Counted from the stretch's first letter, positions 27,844 through 37,246 are shown. The stretch: 64,000 nt of DNA from an uncultured Kushneria sp. (GCF_947497025.1 NZ_CANMFC010000004.1:62001-126000); one strand, 5' to 3'. The notes: generated from the letters alone by a model not told the origin. Translations and numbers: made by a program.

Positions 27844-29045
27844 ATCAATCGTCTGACGACCCGGAAATCGAGATGACCGCCTCCCCGGATGCGCTACCGC
27901 CCGTAGACGACTTCGAGGCCATACGCCCCTACAACGACGACGAGGTCGTTGATACGCTGGCTCGTCTGGTCCTCAATGACGAGTTCATCGATACCATTAC
28001 GCGCTACCGGCTGCCGAAACTTGCCCGTATCGCGCCTCGTGTGGCACGCGCGCTGGCGCGCCACGGGCTCAGACGCGCAGTACGCAACATTCATACGGTC
28101 AGTGATTTTCAAAATCACATTGCCCACTACATGGCGCGCATGATCCAGAACACGACCAACACCTTCAGCGTGGAAGGTCTTGAGCATCTGGATCAACAAA
28201 AGGCCTATCTCTTTATCGGCAACCACCGCGATATCGCGCTCGACCCGGCGTTTGTCAACTACGCGCTCTATCACAGCGGGCGCAGCACCGTGCGCATTGC
28301 CATCGGTGATAACCTGCTGCAAAAGCCCTATGTGACCGACCTCATGCGGCTCAACAAGAGCTTTATCGTGCCCCGCTCGGCACGAGGCAAGCGGGCCATG
28401 CTGGCGGCCTATCAGCAGCTGTCCAACTATATTCGCCACTCGATTGTCGATGACAACCATCCGATCTGGCTGGCGCAGCGCGAGGGTCGCGCCAAGAACG
28501 GCGTGGATCGCACCGACAGCGCGATCATCAAGATGCTGGGCATGGCCCGACGCATGAAGAACAAGGACGCCTCGGTCAACGACACGATTGCAGAGCTGCG
28601 CATCGTGCCTGTCTCCATCAGCTATGAATTCGATCCCTGCGATCAGCAAAAGGCGCGCGAGCTCAAGGCACGCAATGAGGGTGTGGCGTATGAAAAGATC
28701 GCCTACGAAGACATCCTCTCCATCGCCGCCGGCATTACCGGCGACAAGGGACGGGTCAGACTGGTTTTCGGCACGCCGCTTACAGGCGACCAGGACAATT
28801 ACGACAGTGTCGCCCAGGAGATCGACCGTCAGGTGCTGAACAACTACACGCTCTTCCCAAGCCACTATCTGGCCCTGGAAGCCACCGGACATGCGCCCGA
28901 GCTTGTCGATACCAGTGACATCACCCCGGCCGACCGTCAGGCCTTCAACAAGCGCCTGGAGCAGGTGCCGGAAGAGCTGCGCCCCTGGTGGCTGTGTCAG
29001 TATGCCAACCCGGTGCTCAATCGTGCCGGGCGCGACCCGCTCTAA
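27840..29045 (+). CDS. 1-acylglycerol-3-phosphate acyltransferase family protein
   Basis: A PlsC-domain protein of 401 residues. The acyltransferase motif I appears as IGNHRDIALDP, an HxxxxD form, and motif III as WLAQREGRAKNG. The PlsC core spans roughly residues 110-300, with a helical N-terminal extension of about 100 residues. Likely role: acyl transfer in membrane phospholipid synthesis or remodelling at the inner membrane face. It overlaps rdgC by 4 bases and ends convergent with trkH. Relatives of this long form are poorly characterised. Confidence 0.88.
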   Translation: MNQSSDDPEIEMTASPDALPPVDDFEAIRPYNDDEVVDTLARLVLNDEFIDTITRYRLPKLARIAPRVARALARHGLRRAVRNIHTVSDFQNHIAHYMARMIQNTTNTFSVEGLEHLDQQKAYLFIGNHRDIALDPAFVNYALYHSGRSTVRIAIGDNLLQKPYVTDLMRLNKSFIVPRSARGKRAMLAAYQQLSNYIRHSIVDDNHPIWLAQREGRAKNGVDRTDSAIIKMLGMARRMKNKDASVNDTIAELRIVPVSISYEFDPCDQQKARELKARNEGVAYEKIAYEDILSIAAGITGDKGRVRLVFGTPLTGDQDNYDSVAQEIDRQVLNNYTLFPSHYLALEATGHAPELVDTSDITPADRQAFNKRLEQVPEELRPWWLCQYANPVLNRAGRDPL

Positions 29046-29077
29046 CCCTCTGTCTTGAACAGCAGCCTTTTCTGACG

Positions 29078-29103
29078 CCGGCGCCCTGTTTGCAGGGCGC
29101 CGG
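29078..29103. terminator. Hairpin in the convergent gap between the acyltransferase gene and trkH
   Basis: A perfect 11-bp stem (CCGGCGCCCTG with CAGGGCGCCGG) around a TTTG loop. It lacks a following T-run on either strand, so it may be a weak or Rho-assisted end for both converging genes. Confidence 0.5.
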
Positions 29104-29113
29104 GCAGGACAGC

Positions 29114-30598
29114 CTACTTGCGCCAGAAGGTCGGCGTCATCAGCACCAGCACGGTCAGGATCTCCAGACGTCCCATCAGCATGCCGATACTGAGCATCCA
29201 CTTGGCGGCATCCGGCAGCGACGCAAAATTACCCGCAGGGCCGATCACCTCACCGATCCCCGGACCAACGTTGGCCACCGCCGTCGCAGCGCCGGACAGG
29301 GCCGTCACCAAATCCAGCCCCATCAGCGACAGCCCCAGCGCCAGCACCGCTACCGTAAAGAAAAAGAAAAAGGAGAAGGCGATAACGCCGCGAATCTGAT
29401 CATCGGTCAGTACACGCCCGTTATAGCGCTGCACAAAGACCCCGTTGGCATGCACCAGGTAGCGCAGCTGATTGACCAGCATGATCAGCCCCACCTGAAA
29501 CCGAAAGATCTTCATGCCGCCGCTGGTTGACCCCGAACAGCCGCCTACAAAGATCAGATAGAAAAAGGCCGCTGCCGACAGCGGGCCCCATACCGTATAG
29601 TCATCCGTGGCATAGCCGGTGGTGGTGACTACCGACACCACGTTGAAGGCCACCTGAGTCAGTGCATCGAAAAACTCCATGCCACGCACGGTGCGATACA
29701 GGGTCAATAACGAAATGACCACCACCAGCAGCGCCAGAAGCCCCCTCACCTGCTGATCCTTCCAGAGCACCCCCGACCGTTCACGCGCCATGCGAATATA
29801 AAGCACAAAGGGCAGCGCGCCGGTCAGCATCGAAAGAATGCTCAGCCATAGAATGATGGGCTTGTCGGCATATGGGCCGAAGGAGGCGTCGTAGTTGGCA
29901 AAGCCACCCGTAGCCACCGACGTCATGCCGTGCACCACGGCGTCCAGCGGCAGCATGCCCGCCAGCCAGTAGCTGACAATCGAGACGATCGTGAAGCCGA
30001 CATAGACCAGACCGATCGCCTTGGCGACCGTGCCGGCCCGGGGTAGCACCTTGTCCGACCAGTCGGAGGACTCGGTCTGAAAAAGGCGCATGCCGCCCAC
30101 GCGCAGAAAGGGCAACACGGCAATCGCCATCACGATGATCCCGACCCCGCCGACCCACTGCATCAGGCCGCGCCAGAGCTTGAGCCCATCGGAGAGATGT
30201 TCGATGCCGACCAGCACGGTTGCGCCGGTAGTCGTAATGGCCGAGACCGATTCAAACACCGCATCGGCCACCGACAGACGCGGCGCCCCGAACTGCATGG
30301 GCAGACTGGAAAAGGCAGACATCACCACCCAGCTGGAGGTGGTCAGGATAAACATCTGCCGGGGGCGCAGCTCGATATGCACACCCCAGGTCAGCAGTAT
30401 CACCGCCACGCCCGTGCCAAAGGTCGCCGCAAAGGCCCACAGAAAGGGCCACATCTGCCCATCGCCTTCAAGCGCCAGCAAAAACAGCGGAATCAGCATG
30501 AACAGCGACAACACCAGCAGCAGCATGGCCAGAATGCGCAGAATGGGGCCTATTCCGGCCGGATTACGAAAAAGCGGCAGACGCAGCATGCATTGCAT
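29114..30598 (-). CDS. trkH: TrkH family potassium uptake protein
   Basis: The channel-like membrane subunit of a Trk potassium transporter, 494 residues, with eight main helices in four pore repeats. Filter-like segments are ITTTGATVLVG, SVATGGFANYD, VTTTGYATDDY and GGCSGSTSGGMK. Trk systems need the cytoplasmic NAD-binding TrkA, which is not in this window. In halophiles Trk-type transporters are major routes for osmotic K+ uptake. The gene is transcribed alone, toward the rdgC unit. Whether it corresponds to the TrkH or TrkI paralogue of halomonads cannot be decided here. Confidence 0.94.
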   Translation of the reverse strand: MQCMLRLPLFRNPAGIGPILRILAMLLLVLSLFMLIPLFLLALEGDGQMWPFLWAFAATFGTGVAVILLTWGVHIELRPRQMFILTTSSWVVMSAFSSLPMQFGAPRLSVADAVFESVSAITTTGATVLVGIEHLSDGLKLWRGLMQWVGGVGIIVMAIAVLPFLRVGGMRLFQTESSDWSDKVLPRAGTVAKAIGLVYVGFTIVSIVSYWLAGMLPLDAVVHGMTSVATGGFANYDASFGPYADKPIILWLSILSMLTGALPFVLYIRMARERSGVLWKDQQVRGLLALLVVVISLLTLYRTVRGMEFFDALTQVAFNVVSVVTTTGYATDDYTVWGPLSAAAFFYLIFVGGCSGSTSGGMKIFRFQVGLIMLVNQLRYLVHANGVFVQRYNGRVLTDDQIRGVIAFSFFFFFTVAVLALGLSLMGLDLVTALSGAATAVANVGPGIGEVIGPAGNFASLPDAAKWMLSIGMLMGRLEILTVLVLMTPTFWRK

Positions 30599-30664
30599 CC
30601 AGAATGATCAACAGGTGCGCGCTACTATAGCGGTTAAGGAAAAATGGCGCAGCCGGAAAGGCTT

Positions 30665-30696
30665 ATAAAAACAAAAGCCGGCGCGGGGCCGGCTTT
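30665..30696 (-). terminator. Rho-independent terminator after pilA
   Basis: Arms AAAGCCGGC and GCCGGCTTT. On the minus strand a T-rich tract (TTTTGTTTTT) follows the stem, about 20 bases after the pilin stop. Confidence 0.88.
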
Positions 30697-30716
30697 AAGC
30701 GTTCGATTAATACTTA

Positions 30717-31187
30717 TTATGAGCCGGAGGTAGGCGTGGAACCCGCTGTCTCACAGGCCTTTGGCATGTATTGAGCCTCTACGGTTGCGGTACAGGACCA
30801 TGTCCCATCGCCAGATCTGTTTAAGGCGATAGTATCACCGCTTAAAGAAGAGCTAGCGTCCGTGCTAAAAGCAATTTGTACAGATGCAACGCCAGTGTTG
30901 TCTTTGTTTGTTTCAGGAATAGTCAAAGTGCCCATTTTCACATCCGCATCAGTGATGCCGATAAAGCCTGCATCATTTGGCGTCATGCTGAGGGTTTGCC
31001 CTCTTAGTACTGACTCTTCGATACTGACCTGCGAGCTCTTGAGTGTCGCCAATGCAGAACCCGTTTCCGACCTCGCCACATAATCCTGATAGCGCGGCAC
31101 GGCAATGGCCGCCAGTACACCGATGATGGCGACCACGATCATCAGTTCGATCAACGTAAAACCACCCTGCCTGCCTGCCATTGACAT
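30717..31187 (-). CDS. pilA: Type IV major pilin (PilA)
   Basis: A prepilin of 156 residues with the class III leader: a short basic leader ending GG, then FTLIELMIVVAIIGVLAAIA. PilD should cut between G9 and F10, and E14 is the conserved Glu5 of the mature pilin. Two cysteines near the end (TWSCTAT and PKACETAG) form the D-loop. Start: ATG at 31187 with GGAAGGAC directly upstream; 31208 and 31181 are alternatives. It is divergent from pilBCD. The mature part is less GC-rich and less codon-biased than its neighbours, as often seen for laterally exchanged pilins. Confidence 0.93.
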   Translation of the reverse strand: MSMAGRQGGFTLIELMIVVAIIGVLAAIAVPRYQDYVARSETGSALATLKSSQVSIEESVLRGQTLSMTPNDAGFIGITDADVKMGTLTIPETNKDNTGVASVQIAFSTDASSSLSGDTIALNRSGDGTWSCTATVEAQYMPKACETAGSTPTSGS

Positions 31188-31369
31188 GTCCTTCCCGATT
31201 GAATGCATGTGTCCCTGCCCAGCGAGCAGGATAACGGTATATTTTGCGTTTGATTGTTGATTGACGCAGAGCCTTTAACGACAAAAGCACCGGGAACTTT
31301 AGAGAAGGAAACGCCCGCCGATAACATGGGACAAGTCGCCAATCCCGCTGGCCAAATGGATGTACGTGC

Positions 31370-33106
31370 ATGTCGGACGCCCTTACTCAACTGTCTGCCA
31401 ACCCCCTGCGCAGCCTCGCCCATCAGCTGGTCGAGGATGGCCTGCTGGAAGCCGATCAGGCGCTGGCACTTGAAGGGCAGGCCCATCGCGAAAAGCGGGC
31501 ACTGCTCAGACTGATCATTGAAGAGACCGGCATATCGCAGCGCGATGCGATCCAGAGTGCCGGCTGGGCCTTTGGACTGGGCTGTGTCGATCTGGACGCC
31601 ATCCCGGTCGTACGCCTGCCGCCGCTGCAGGGGTTGCCGGAGTCCATGATTCGCCGGCTGGGCGTACTCCCCCTGCTGCGTCAGGAGCGCTCTCTGATCG
31701 TGGCGGTGGATGACCCCTCTCGCCTGCCCGAACTCGATGAGCTTCAGTTCGTGATCGGCATGAGCGTGGAAGGCGTCCTGGCGCCGGCCGAGCAGCTCGC
31801 GGGCAGGCTTGAGCAGTACCTGGAAGTCCATGGCGAGGGCGCCCTGGCACTGCTGGAGGGCCAGAACGCCATCGAGACCCTGGCGCTTGAGGAAGGCGAT
31901 CTGGTTCTGGATCAGACAGAAGACGCCTCCTTTCAATCCAGCGACGACGCGCCGGTGGTGCGCTTCGTCAAACAGATCCTGCTGGACGGCATTCGCCGGG
32001 GCGCTTCCGATATCCATTTCGAGCCATTTGATGAAAGCTTTCGGATTCGCTTTCGGGTGGACGGTATTCTTATGGAAGCTTCCCGCCCGCCAGCGCAGCT
32101 TCGACAGCGCATCGCCGCCCGCATCAAGGTGATGGCACGGCTGGATATCTCGGAGCGACGCCTGCCCCAGGACGGCAGCGTGCGCCTGAAACTGTCGACC
32201 AAACGTCACGTCGAGTTTCGCGTGAACACCCTGCCAACGCTGTTTGGCGAAAAGATCGTCATGCGTCTGCTGGACCCGGACAGCGCCCGCATGGGCATTG
32301 ATGCACTGGGCTTTACGCCCGAGCAGCGCAACGTCTTTGAACAGGCCATCGCTCGGCCGCAGGGCATGATCCTGGCCACCGGGCCGACCGGCAGCGGCAA
32401 GACCGTCACGCTCTATACCGCGCTCAATCTGCTCAACACCGAGGCGCGCAACATTGCCACCGCCGAGGACCCGGTCGAGATCAAGCTTGAAGGCATCAAC
32501 CAGGTCAACGTGCGCCCCAATATCGGCTTTGATTTTGCCGCCGCCCTGCGCGCCTTTCTGCGTCAGGACCCCGACGTGGTCATGGTGGGAGAAATTCGCG
32601 ATCTGGAAACCGCTGAAGTCGCCATCAAGGCGGCGCAGACCGGACACCTGGTGCTGTCGACGCTGCACACCAATTCTGCGGCCGAAACCCTGACCCGGCT
32701 GGGCAACATGGGCGTGGCAGGGTTCAACATTGCCACTTCCATCAGTCTGATCATCGCCCAGCGGCTGGCGCGCCGACTGTGTGAGCGCTGCCGGCAACCG
32801 GTGACGCTGCCTCGCGAAGTGCTCAAGCATCAGGGCCTGGATGACGCGCAGATCGACCAGGCCACGCTGTATCAGGCCGTAGGCTGTGAGCACTGTACCC
32901 ATGGGTATCGGGGGCGCGTAGGCATCTATGAAATGGTGCCGATTTCATCCGCCATGAGTCATCTGATCATGCAGGATGCCGGCGCCATGGCACTGGCAAA
33001 GCAGGCAAGACGAGAAGGCCACCATGACCTGCGTCGCAGCGGCCTTCACAAGGTGCTGACGGGACTGACCACGCTGGAAGAACTCAACCGGATCATTCAG
33101 GAGTAA
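31370..33106 (+). CDS. pilB: Type IV pilus assembly ATPase PilB
   Basis: The hexameric cytoplasmic ATPase that powers pilus extension, 578 residues. An N-terminal MshEN-like domain comes first, then Walker A GPTGSGKTVTLY (about 338-349), Walker B with DPDVVMVGEIRDLETAE, and a tetracysteine zinc site (CERC near 474 and CEHC near 506). The ribosome site is weak, but the start matches the family's N-terminus. It leads the tight cluster pilB-pilC-pilD. Confidence 0.96.
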   Translation: MSDALTQLSANPLRSLAHQLVEDGLLEADQALALEGQAHREKRALLRLIIEETGISQRDAIQSAGWAFGLGCVDLDAIPVVRLPPLQGLPESMIRRLGVLPLLRQERSLIVAVDDPSRLPELDELQFVIGMSVEGVLAPAEQLAGRLEQYLEVHGEGALALLEGQNAIETLALEEGDLVLDQTEDASFQSSDDAPVVRFVKQILLDGIRRGASDIHFEPFDESFRIRFRVDGILMEASRPPAQLRQRIAARIKVMARLDISERRLPQDGSVRLKLSTKRHVEFRVNTLPTLFGEKIVMRLLDPDSARMGIDALGFTPEQRNVFEQAIARPQGMILATGPTGSGKTVTLYTALNLLNTEARNIATAEDPVEIKLEGINQVNVRPNIGFDFAAALRAFLRQDPDVVMVGEIRDLETAEVAIKAAQTGHLVLSTLHTNSAAETLTRLGNMGVAGFNIATSISLIIAQRLARRLCERCRQPVTLPREVLKHQGLDDAQIDQATLYQAVGCEHCTHGYRGRVGIYEMVPISSAMSHLIMQDAGAMALAKQARREGHHDLRRSGLHKVLTGLTTLEELNRIIQE

Positions 33107-33114
33107 TCGCTGCC

Positions 33115-34356
33115 ATGGCATTTTCTGCCCTGTCAAAACGCTCATCTGCTTCATCGGGTCAGGCCACCACCTTTCGGTGGATGGGCAAGAATGGCCGTGG
33201 CGAACGGGTCAGAGGGGAAATGCACGGTATCAGCGAACATGACATTCGTCGTCAGCTGTCGTCACAGGGCATTGTCGTCACTCGCCTGAACCGCAAGCGC
33301 ACCCTGCCCGGTATGGGTCATCGCATCAGGGGGGAAGACATCACCCTGTTTGCTCGTCAGATGGCCACCATGATCCGCGCCGGCGTACCCCTTCTGCAGT
33401 CTCTGGAGGCGGTCGCCAACGGCACCAATCGCCCCGCCCTGCGCCACTTTATCGAGACACTCAAGCAGGACGTCTCAAGCGGCATGAGCTTTTCCCAGGC
33501 ACTGGCGGCGCACCCGCGCCATATTGACCAGCTGTTTATTCATCTGATCGAGGCCGGGGAACAGGCCGGTGCTCTGGATCGTATGCTCGATCGTATCGCC
33601 ACCAACAAGGAGCGTCTTGACAATCTCAAGGGGCGCGTTCGCAAGGCACTGTATTATCCCGCCGCCGTCGTGGCCGTGGGCATTGCCGTGACCGCACTGC
33701 TGCTGATCAAGGTCGTGCCACAGTTTGAAAGCATGTTCGCAAGCTTCGGCGCCGAATTGCCGGCCCCGACCCGAATGACCATTGCGCTCTCGGAAGCGGC
33801 ACAGCGTCTCTGGTGGCAGGTACTGCTGGCCACGCTGGCCATCGGCTTTTTCACTCGTCGCCTGCTGGCACGCTCGCCGGCCCTGGCGTTTCAGGCCAGC
33901 CGTTTAATGCTCAGGCTTCCAATCATCGGCCCGGTGATTGAAAGGGCCGCCATTGCGCGATTTTCACGAACGCTTGCCACTACCTTTGCCGCCGGTGTGC
34001 CCCTGATGTCGGCACTGGAAACGGCGGGCGGCGTCTGCGGCAATCTGGTGTTTGAGCAGGCCATCGATCGCGTGCGCCAGGATGTCAGTACCGGACAACA
34101 GCTCAATTTTGCCATGCGCACTACGGGGCTTTTCACGCCCATGGCCCTGCAGATGGTGGCGATTGGCGAGGAGTCCGGCGCACTGGAAGCCATGCTCAAC
34201 CGAGTGGCCGATTTTTACGATGCCGAGGTCGAAAGCCGGGTCGATACGCTGACCACCCTGATGGAACCCCTGATTATCGTGGTACTCGGCTCACTAGTGG
34301 GCGGGGTGGTGGTCTCGATGTATCTGCCCGTATTCGATCTTGGCAGTGCCATATAG
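33115..34356 (+). CDS. pilC: Type IV pilus inner-membrane platform protein PilC
   Basis: The 413-residue GspF-type platform protein, with two duplicated T2SSF domains. The first holds LFARQMATMIRAGVPLLQSL and HLIEAGEQAGALD; the second holds RFSRTLATTFAAGVPLMSAL and MVAIGEESGALE. Three membrane helices are visible, around YYPAAVVAVGIAVTALLLIK, QVLLATLAIGF and the C-terminal LIIVVLGSLVGGVVVSMYLP. It follows pilB after 8 bases. Confidence 0.96.
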   Translation: MAFSALSKRSSASSGQATTFRWMGKNGRGERVRGEMHGISEHDIRRQLSSQGIVVTRLNRKRTLPGMGHRIRGEDITLFARQMATMIRAGVPLLQSLEAVANGTNRPALRHFIETLKQDVSSGMSFSQALAAHPRHIDQLFIHLIEAGEQAGALDRMLDRIATNKERLDNLKGRVRKALYYPAAVVAVGIAVTALLLIKVVPQFESMFASFGAELPAPTRMTIALSEAAQRLWWQVLLATLAIGFFTRRLLARSPALAFQASRLMLRLPIIGPVIERAAIARFSRTLATTFAAGVPLMSALETAGGVCGNLVFEQAIDRVRQDVSTGQQLNFAMRTTGLFTPMALQMVAIGEESGALEAMLNRVADFYDAEVESRVDTLTTLMEPLIIVVLGSLVGGVVVSMYLPVFDLGSAI

Positions 34357-34366
34357 GAGCTTCGAT

Positions 34367-35224
34367 ATGCCCTCGCTGACCGATCCCTTTTTGCTGTGTC
34401 TGGTGGCGCTATTGGCACTGACCCTGGGCAGCTTTCTCAACGTGGTGATTGCCAGACTGCCCGTGATGCTGTCACAACAGTGGACACGGGAAGCCCATCA
34501 GACGCTTGCGCTGACACCACCGGCGCAAAAGCGCTGCAACCTGCTTGTTCCGCGCTCTCGCTGTCCTGAATGTGACACGGCCATTGCCTGGCATGACAAT
34601 ATCCCCCTGGTAGGCTATCTGAAACGCCGGGGACGCTGCGCGCAGTGTCGGGGCGCCATCAGCGTGCAGTATCCGCTGGTCGAGGCGGCCAGCATGATGC
34701 TGGCGCTGTGGATCATATGGCACCACGGCATGACATTGACCGGGCTGGCCCTGACGCTGGCCTGTCTGACACTGCTGGCACTGGCCGTCATCGACTGGCG
34801 CACGATGCTGCTGCCGGATGTGCTGACCCTGCCCCTGCTGTGGGGCGGACTTTTGTATCAGTTGACCAGCCAACCCGACAGGCTGGCAGAGTCCGTCATT
34901 GGCGCGATGGCCGGTTATGGTGTTGCCTGGGGATTTTACTGGCTCTTTCGCCTTGCGACGGGCCGAGAGGGTCTGGGCCGTGGCGATTTCAAGCTGCTGG
35001 CCGCCCTGGGCGCCTGGTGTGGCTGGATGTCCCTGCCACTGATTCTGGTGCTCTCGGCCACCACGGGCGCCGTGATCGGCATCATGATTCAGCTGGTCAT
35101 CCCTCGCCTTCGAGGCGCGCCGATGCCCTTTGGCCCCTTTCTGAGCGCGGCGGGCATGCTGATACTGCTGGGAGGTGACAGGGTCATTGCGCTGTATTAC
35201 AACATCATTGGCCTTGCGATCTAG
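34367..35224 (+). CDS. pilD: Prepilin peptidase / N-methyltransferase PilD
   Basis: The inner-membrane aspartate protease that cleaves and N-methylates prepilins, 285 residues. It shows the N-terminal GSFLNVVIARLP, two CxxC pairs (CPEC and CAQC) and the aspartate sites VIDWRTMLLPD and GRGDFKLLAALGAW (GxGDxK). The start at 34367 has TAGGAG upstream and follows the pilC stop by 10 bases. It would process the PilA encoded nearby. Confidence 0.96.
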   Translation: MPSLTDPFLLCLVALLALTLGSFLNVVIARLPVMLSQQWTREAHQTLALTPPAQKRCNLLVPRSRCPECDTAIAWHDNIPLVGYLKRRGRCAQCRGAISVQYPLVEAASMMLALWIIWHHGMTLTGLALTLACLTLLALAVIDWRTMLLPDVLTLPLLWGGLLYQLTSQPDRLAESVIGAMAGYGVAWGFYWLFRLATGREGLGRGDFKLLAALGAWCGWMSLPLILVLSATTGAVIGIMIQLVIPRLRGAPMPFGPFLSAAGMLILLGGDRVIALYYNIIGLAI

Positions 35225-35279
35225 TTTCTGTATCCATTTTCGCCCTCGGGCATCACAACGCTTATCCTTGGGAGCTCTC

Positions 35280-35888
35280 ATGTTGATTATCGGCCTGACC
35301 GGCGGTATTGCCGCCGGCAAGACCACCATCGCCGAAGCCTTCGCCAGGCGCGGGGCGGCCTGGGTCGATGTGGATCATCTGGCCCGCGAGGTCGTCATGC
35401 CCGGTGAGCCGGCCCTGGCCGACATCCGCGAGCGCTTTGGCGACGCCGTCATGACCGAACAGGGCGAGCTGAATCGGGCTGCCCTGCGCCAGATCATTTT
35501 CGATGACGCTCAGGCGCGCCAGAGCCTTGAGGCCATCACGCACCCGCGTATTCGCGAAAGACTGATTCAACGTCTTGAAACCCTGTCAGGACCCTATGCC
35601 CTGCTGGTCTCCCCGCTGCTGCTGGATACCGATCAGCATCAGCTGGTGAACCGGATTCTGGTGATCGATGTGCCACCACAGGAGCAGATCAGACGGACCT
35701 GTGAACGCGACGGCGTGTCCGAGGCTCAGGCGCGTGCCATCGTGGACGCCCAGATGTCGCGCAATCGACGACTTGCCAGCGCCGACGACGTTATCGACAA
35801 TGTCGGTAGCTTTCACGTGGTCGAGGCCCGAATCGATCGGCTCGATCTTTTTTACCGCCAGCTTGCCAGTCAGTACAACGCCCAATGA
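35280..35888 (+). CDS. coaE: Dephospho-CoA kinase
   Basis: Last step of coenzyme A synthesis. The 202 residues begin [20 protein letters not shown] with the P-loop, followed by [10 protein letters not shown] and the [13 protein letters not shown] stretch (usually PLLFE in relatives). GGGAG lies 7 bases before the ATG. It overlaps yacG by 4 bases; the pilD-coaE-yacG order is conserved in Pseudomonas and relatives. Confidence 0.96.
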   Translation: MLIIGLTGGIAAGKTTIAEAFARRGAAWVDVDHLAREVVMPGEPALADIRERFGDAVMTEQGELNRAALRQIIFDDAQARQSLEAITHPRIRERLIQRLETLSGPYALLVSPLLLDTDQHQLVNRILVIDVPPQEQIRRTCERDGVSEAQARAIVDAQMSRNRRLASADDVIDNVGSFHVVEARIDRLDLFYRQLASQYNAQ

Positions 35889-36106
35889 GTGATGAGAATC
35901 AGACCCCTGTCGTGCCCTGCCCCCGGTGCGGCAAGCGACTTTACTGGACCAGCGACAATCCGTGGCGTCCGTTTTGTTCCAAACGCTGCAAGATGATTGA
36001 TCTTGGTGCCTGGGCCGATGAGTCGCACCGCATTGCCGGAGAGCCGGCCATGGATGATGCCAGCCTCGATGAGCTCATGAATCGCATCGAACGCGGCGAC
36101 CAGTAA
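35885..36106 (+). CDS. yacG: DNA gyrase inhibitor YacG
   Basis: A 73-residue zinc protein. The four-cysteine site is VPCPRCGK then [12 protein letters not shown]. YacG binds GyrB and blocks DNA binding by gyrase. The acidic tail ([16 protein letters not shown]) fits the family. Its start overlaps the coaE stop (ATGA), and a strong terminator ends the pil-coaE-yacG transcript. Confidence 0.95.
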   Translation: MSDENQTPVVPCPRCGKRLYWTSDNPWRPFCSKRCKMIDLGAWADESHRIAGEPAMDDASLDELMNRIERGDQ

Positions 36107-36151
36107 CCCTCGGCGCTTAATATCTGCGGCACACCTGCAGGCCATGAATGC

Positions 36152-36184
36152 AAAAGGGCCACCCCGATGGGGTGGCCCTTTTTT
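36152..36184 (+). terminator. Rho-independent terminator after yacG
   Basis: A 14-bp perfect stem (AAAAGGGCCACCCC with GGGGTGGCCCTTTT) around a GAT loop, followed by further T. A flanking A-run makes it potentially bidirectional for the converging mutT gene. Confidence 0.92.
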
Positions 36185-36201
36185 ATGTCGAATGTGTTGG
36201 C

Positions 36202-37164
36202 CTAGCGCCAGAATTCACGAATCGAGGCAATTCCCTGCGCGCCCACGGCACGCGCCCGGTCACCGTCATCGCGGGAAGTGCCGCCCAGGGCATACACCGG
36301 CATCGTTACTTCTTCGACCATCTGTTGCAGGTCATGCCAGCCAATGGTCACCGCGCCCGGGTGGCTGGGGGTTTCACGCACCGGCGACAGCGTTGCGAAA
36401 TCACAGCCCAGGCGCTGGGCCTGAGCCAGCTGTTCATCATTGTGCGTGGAGGCTGCCAGCCACTTGCCTTCTTCTATGGGGCGATGCGTCAGCGCCATCA
36501 GCTCACGGCTGGGCAGGTGCAGGCCGTCGGCATTCACGGCCCTGAACGTCTCCAGCGAACAGTTGAGAATCAGCGACGCTCCATGCTCGCGACATTTCGC
36601 CAGCGCCCGTTCGGCGCGCGCCCGGTAAGCACTTTCATCCAGATCATGGGCGCGCAGCTGTACCAGTTTGATGTCATCTTCCACCAGCGCGCGCTCGAGC
36701 TTGCGGTCGAATTCATCTTCATCACTGGCTTCCCCCGTGATCAGATAATCATGAGGCAGGGTCACGGCACGAATGATGGGACCGTTGGCCGCCGGGAAGG
36801 CGTAGCGGCCCAGATCATCCGGATTGACCCAGCGCACGGCCTGGCCTTCACGCCCCCAGGGCTCGCCCTCGAAATCGTGGGTTTCCCAGACATCGAGCAA
36901 AATATGCTTGTCGGGATACTCATGATGGACACGAATCAGCGGCTGAGCGCGCTGAATGCTGATGCCCAGCTCTTCGCGCAGCTCACGACGCAGCGCTTCA
37001 AGCCCGGTTTCATACGGAGCCAGCTTGCCACCGGGGAATTCCCACAGTCCGCCCTGATCGGCAATCGATGGCCGCCGTGCAATCAGCACTTGGCCCTGAT
37101 CGTTGAAAATGGCCGCAGCGGCGACATGTACCCTTCTTTTCGGCATGCTGGCATGACCTTTCAT
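36202..37164 (-). CDS. mutT: Nudix hydrolase MutT fused to a ThiE-like domain
   Basis: A 320-residue two-domain protein. Residues 10-135 are a MutT-type Nudix domain that should remove 8-oxo-dGTP; the Nudix box is GGKLAPYETGLEALRR then ELREELGI. Residues of about 165-320 look like a thiamine-phosphate-synthase (ThiE/TenI-like) barrel: IKLVQLRAHDLDES, LNADGLHLPS-like AVNADGLHLPSRELM and TLSPVRETPSHPGA. This fusion is known in many proteobacteria; the barrel's activity is unclear. The gene follows argJ and secA on the same strand, an order also seen in pseudomonads. Confidence 0.93.
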   Translation of the reverse strand: MKGHASMPKRRVHVAAAAIFNDQGQVLIARRPSIADQGGLWEFPGGKLAPYETGLEALRRELREELGISIQRAQPLIRVHHEYPDKHILLDVWETHDFEGEPWGREGQAVRWVNPDDLGRYAFPAANGPIIRAVTLPHDYLITGEASDEDEFDRKLERALVEDDIKLVQLRAHDLDESAYRARAERALAKCREHGASLILNCSLETFRAVNADGLHLPSRELMALTHRPIEEGKWLAASTHNDEQLAQAQRLGCDFATLSPVRETPSHPGAVTIGWHDLQQMVEEVTMPVYALGGTSRDDGDRARAVGAQGIASIREFWR

Positions 37165-37246
37165 GATGCGTGAATATCAATCGGTAGAGGGGGTGGCGCA
37201 ACGCTGCCACCCCGAAGCGTAATAGCGACAGCGCATCTGGCGCTCG

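Noticed and set aside
27894-29201. 435-codon open frame on the minus strand
   Set aside because: Antisense to the acyltransferase gene, whose motifs are complete; the reverse frame resembles no known protein.
31151-32902. 583-codon open frame on the minus strand
   Set aside because: Antisense to pilB, which has all its ATPase motifs. The reverse frame has low-complexity Gln/His/Arg-rich composition typical of a shadow.
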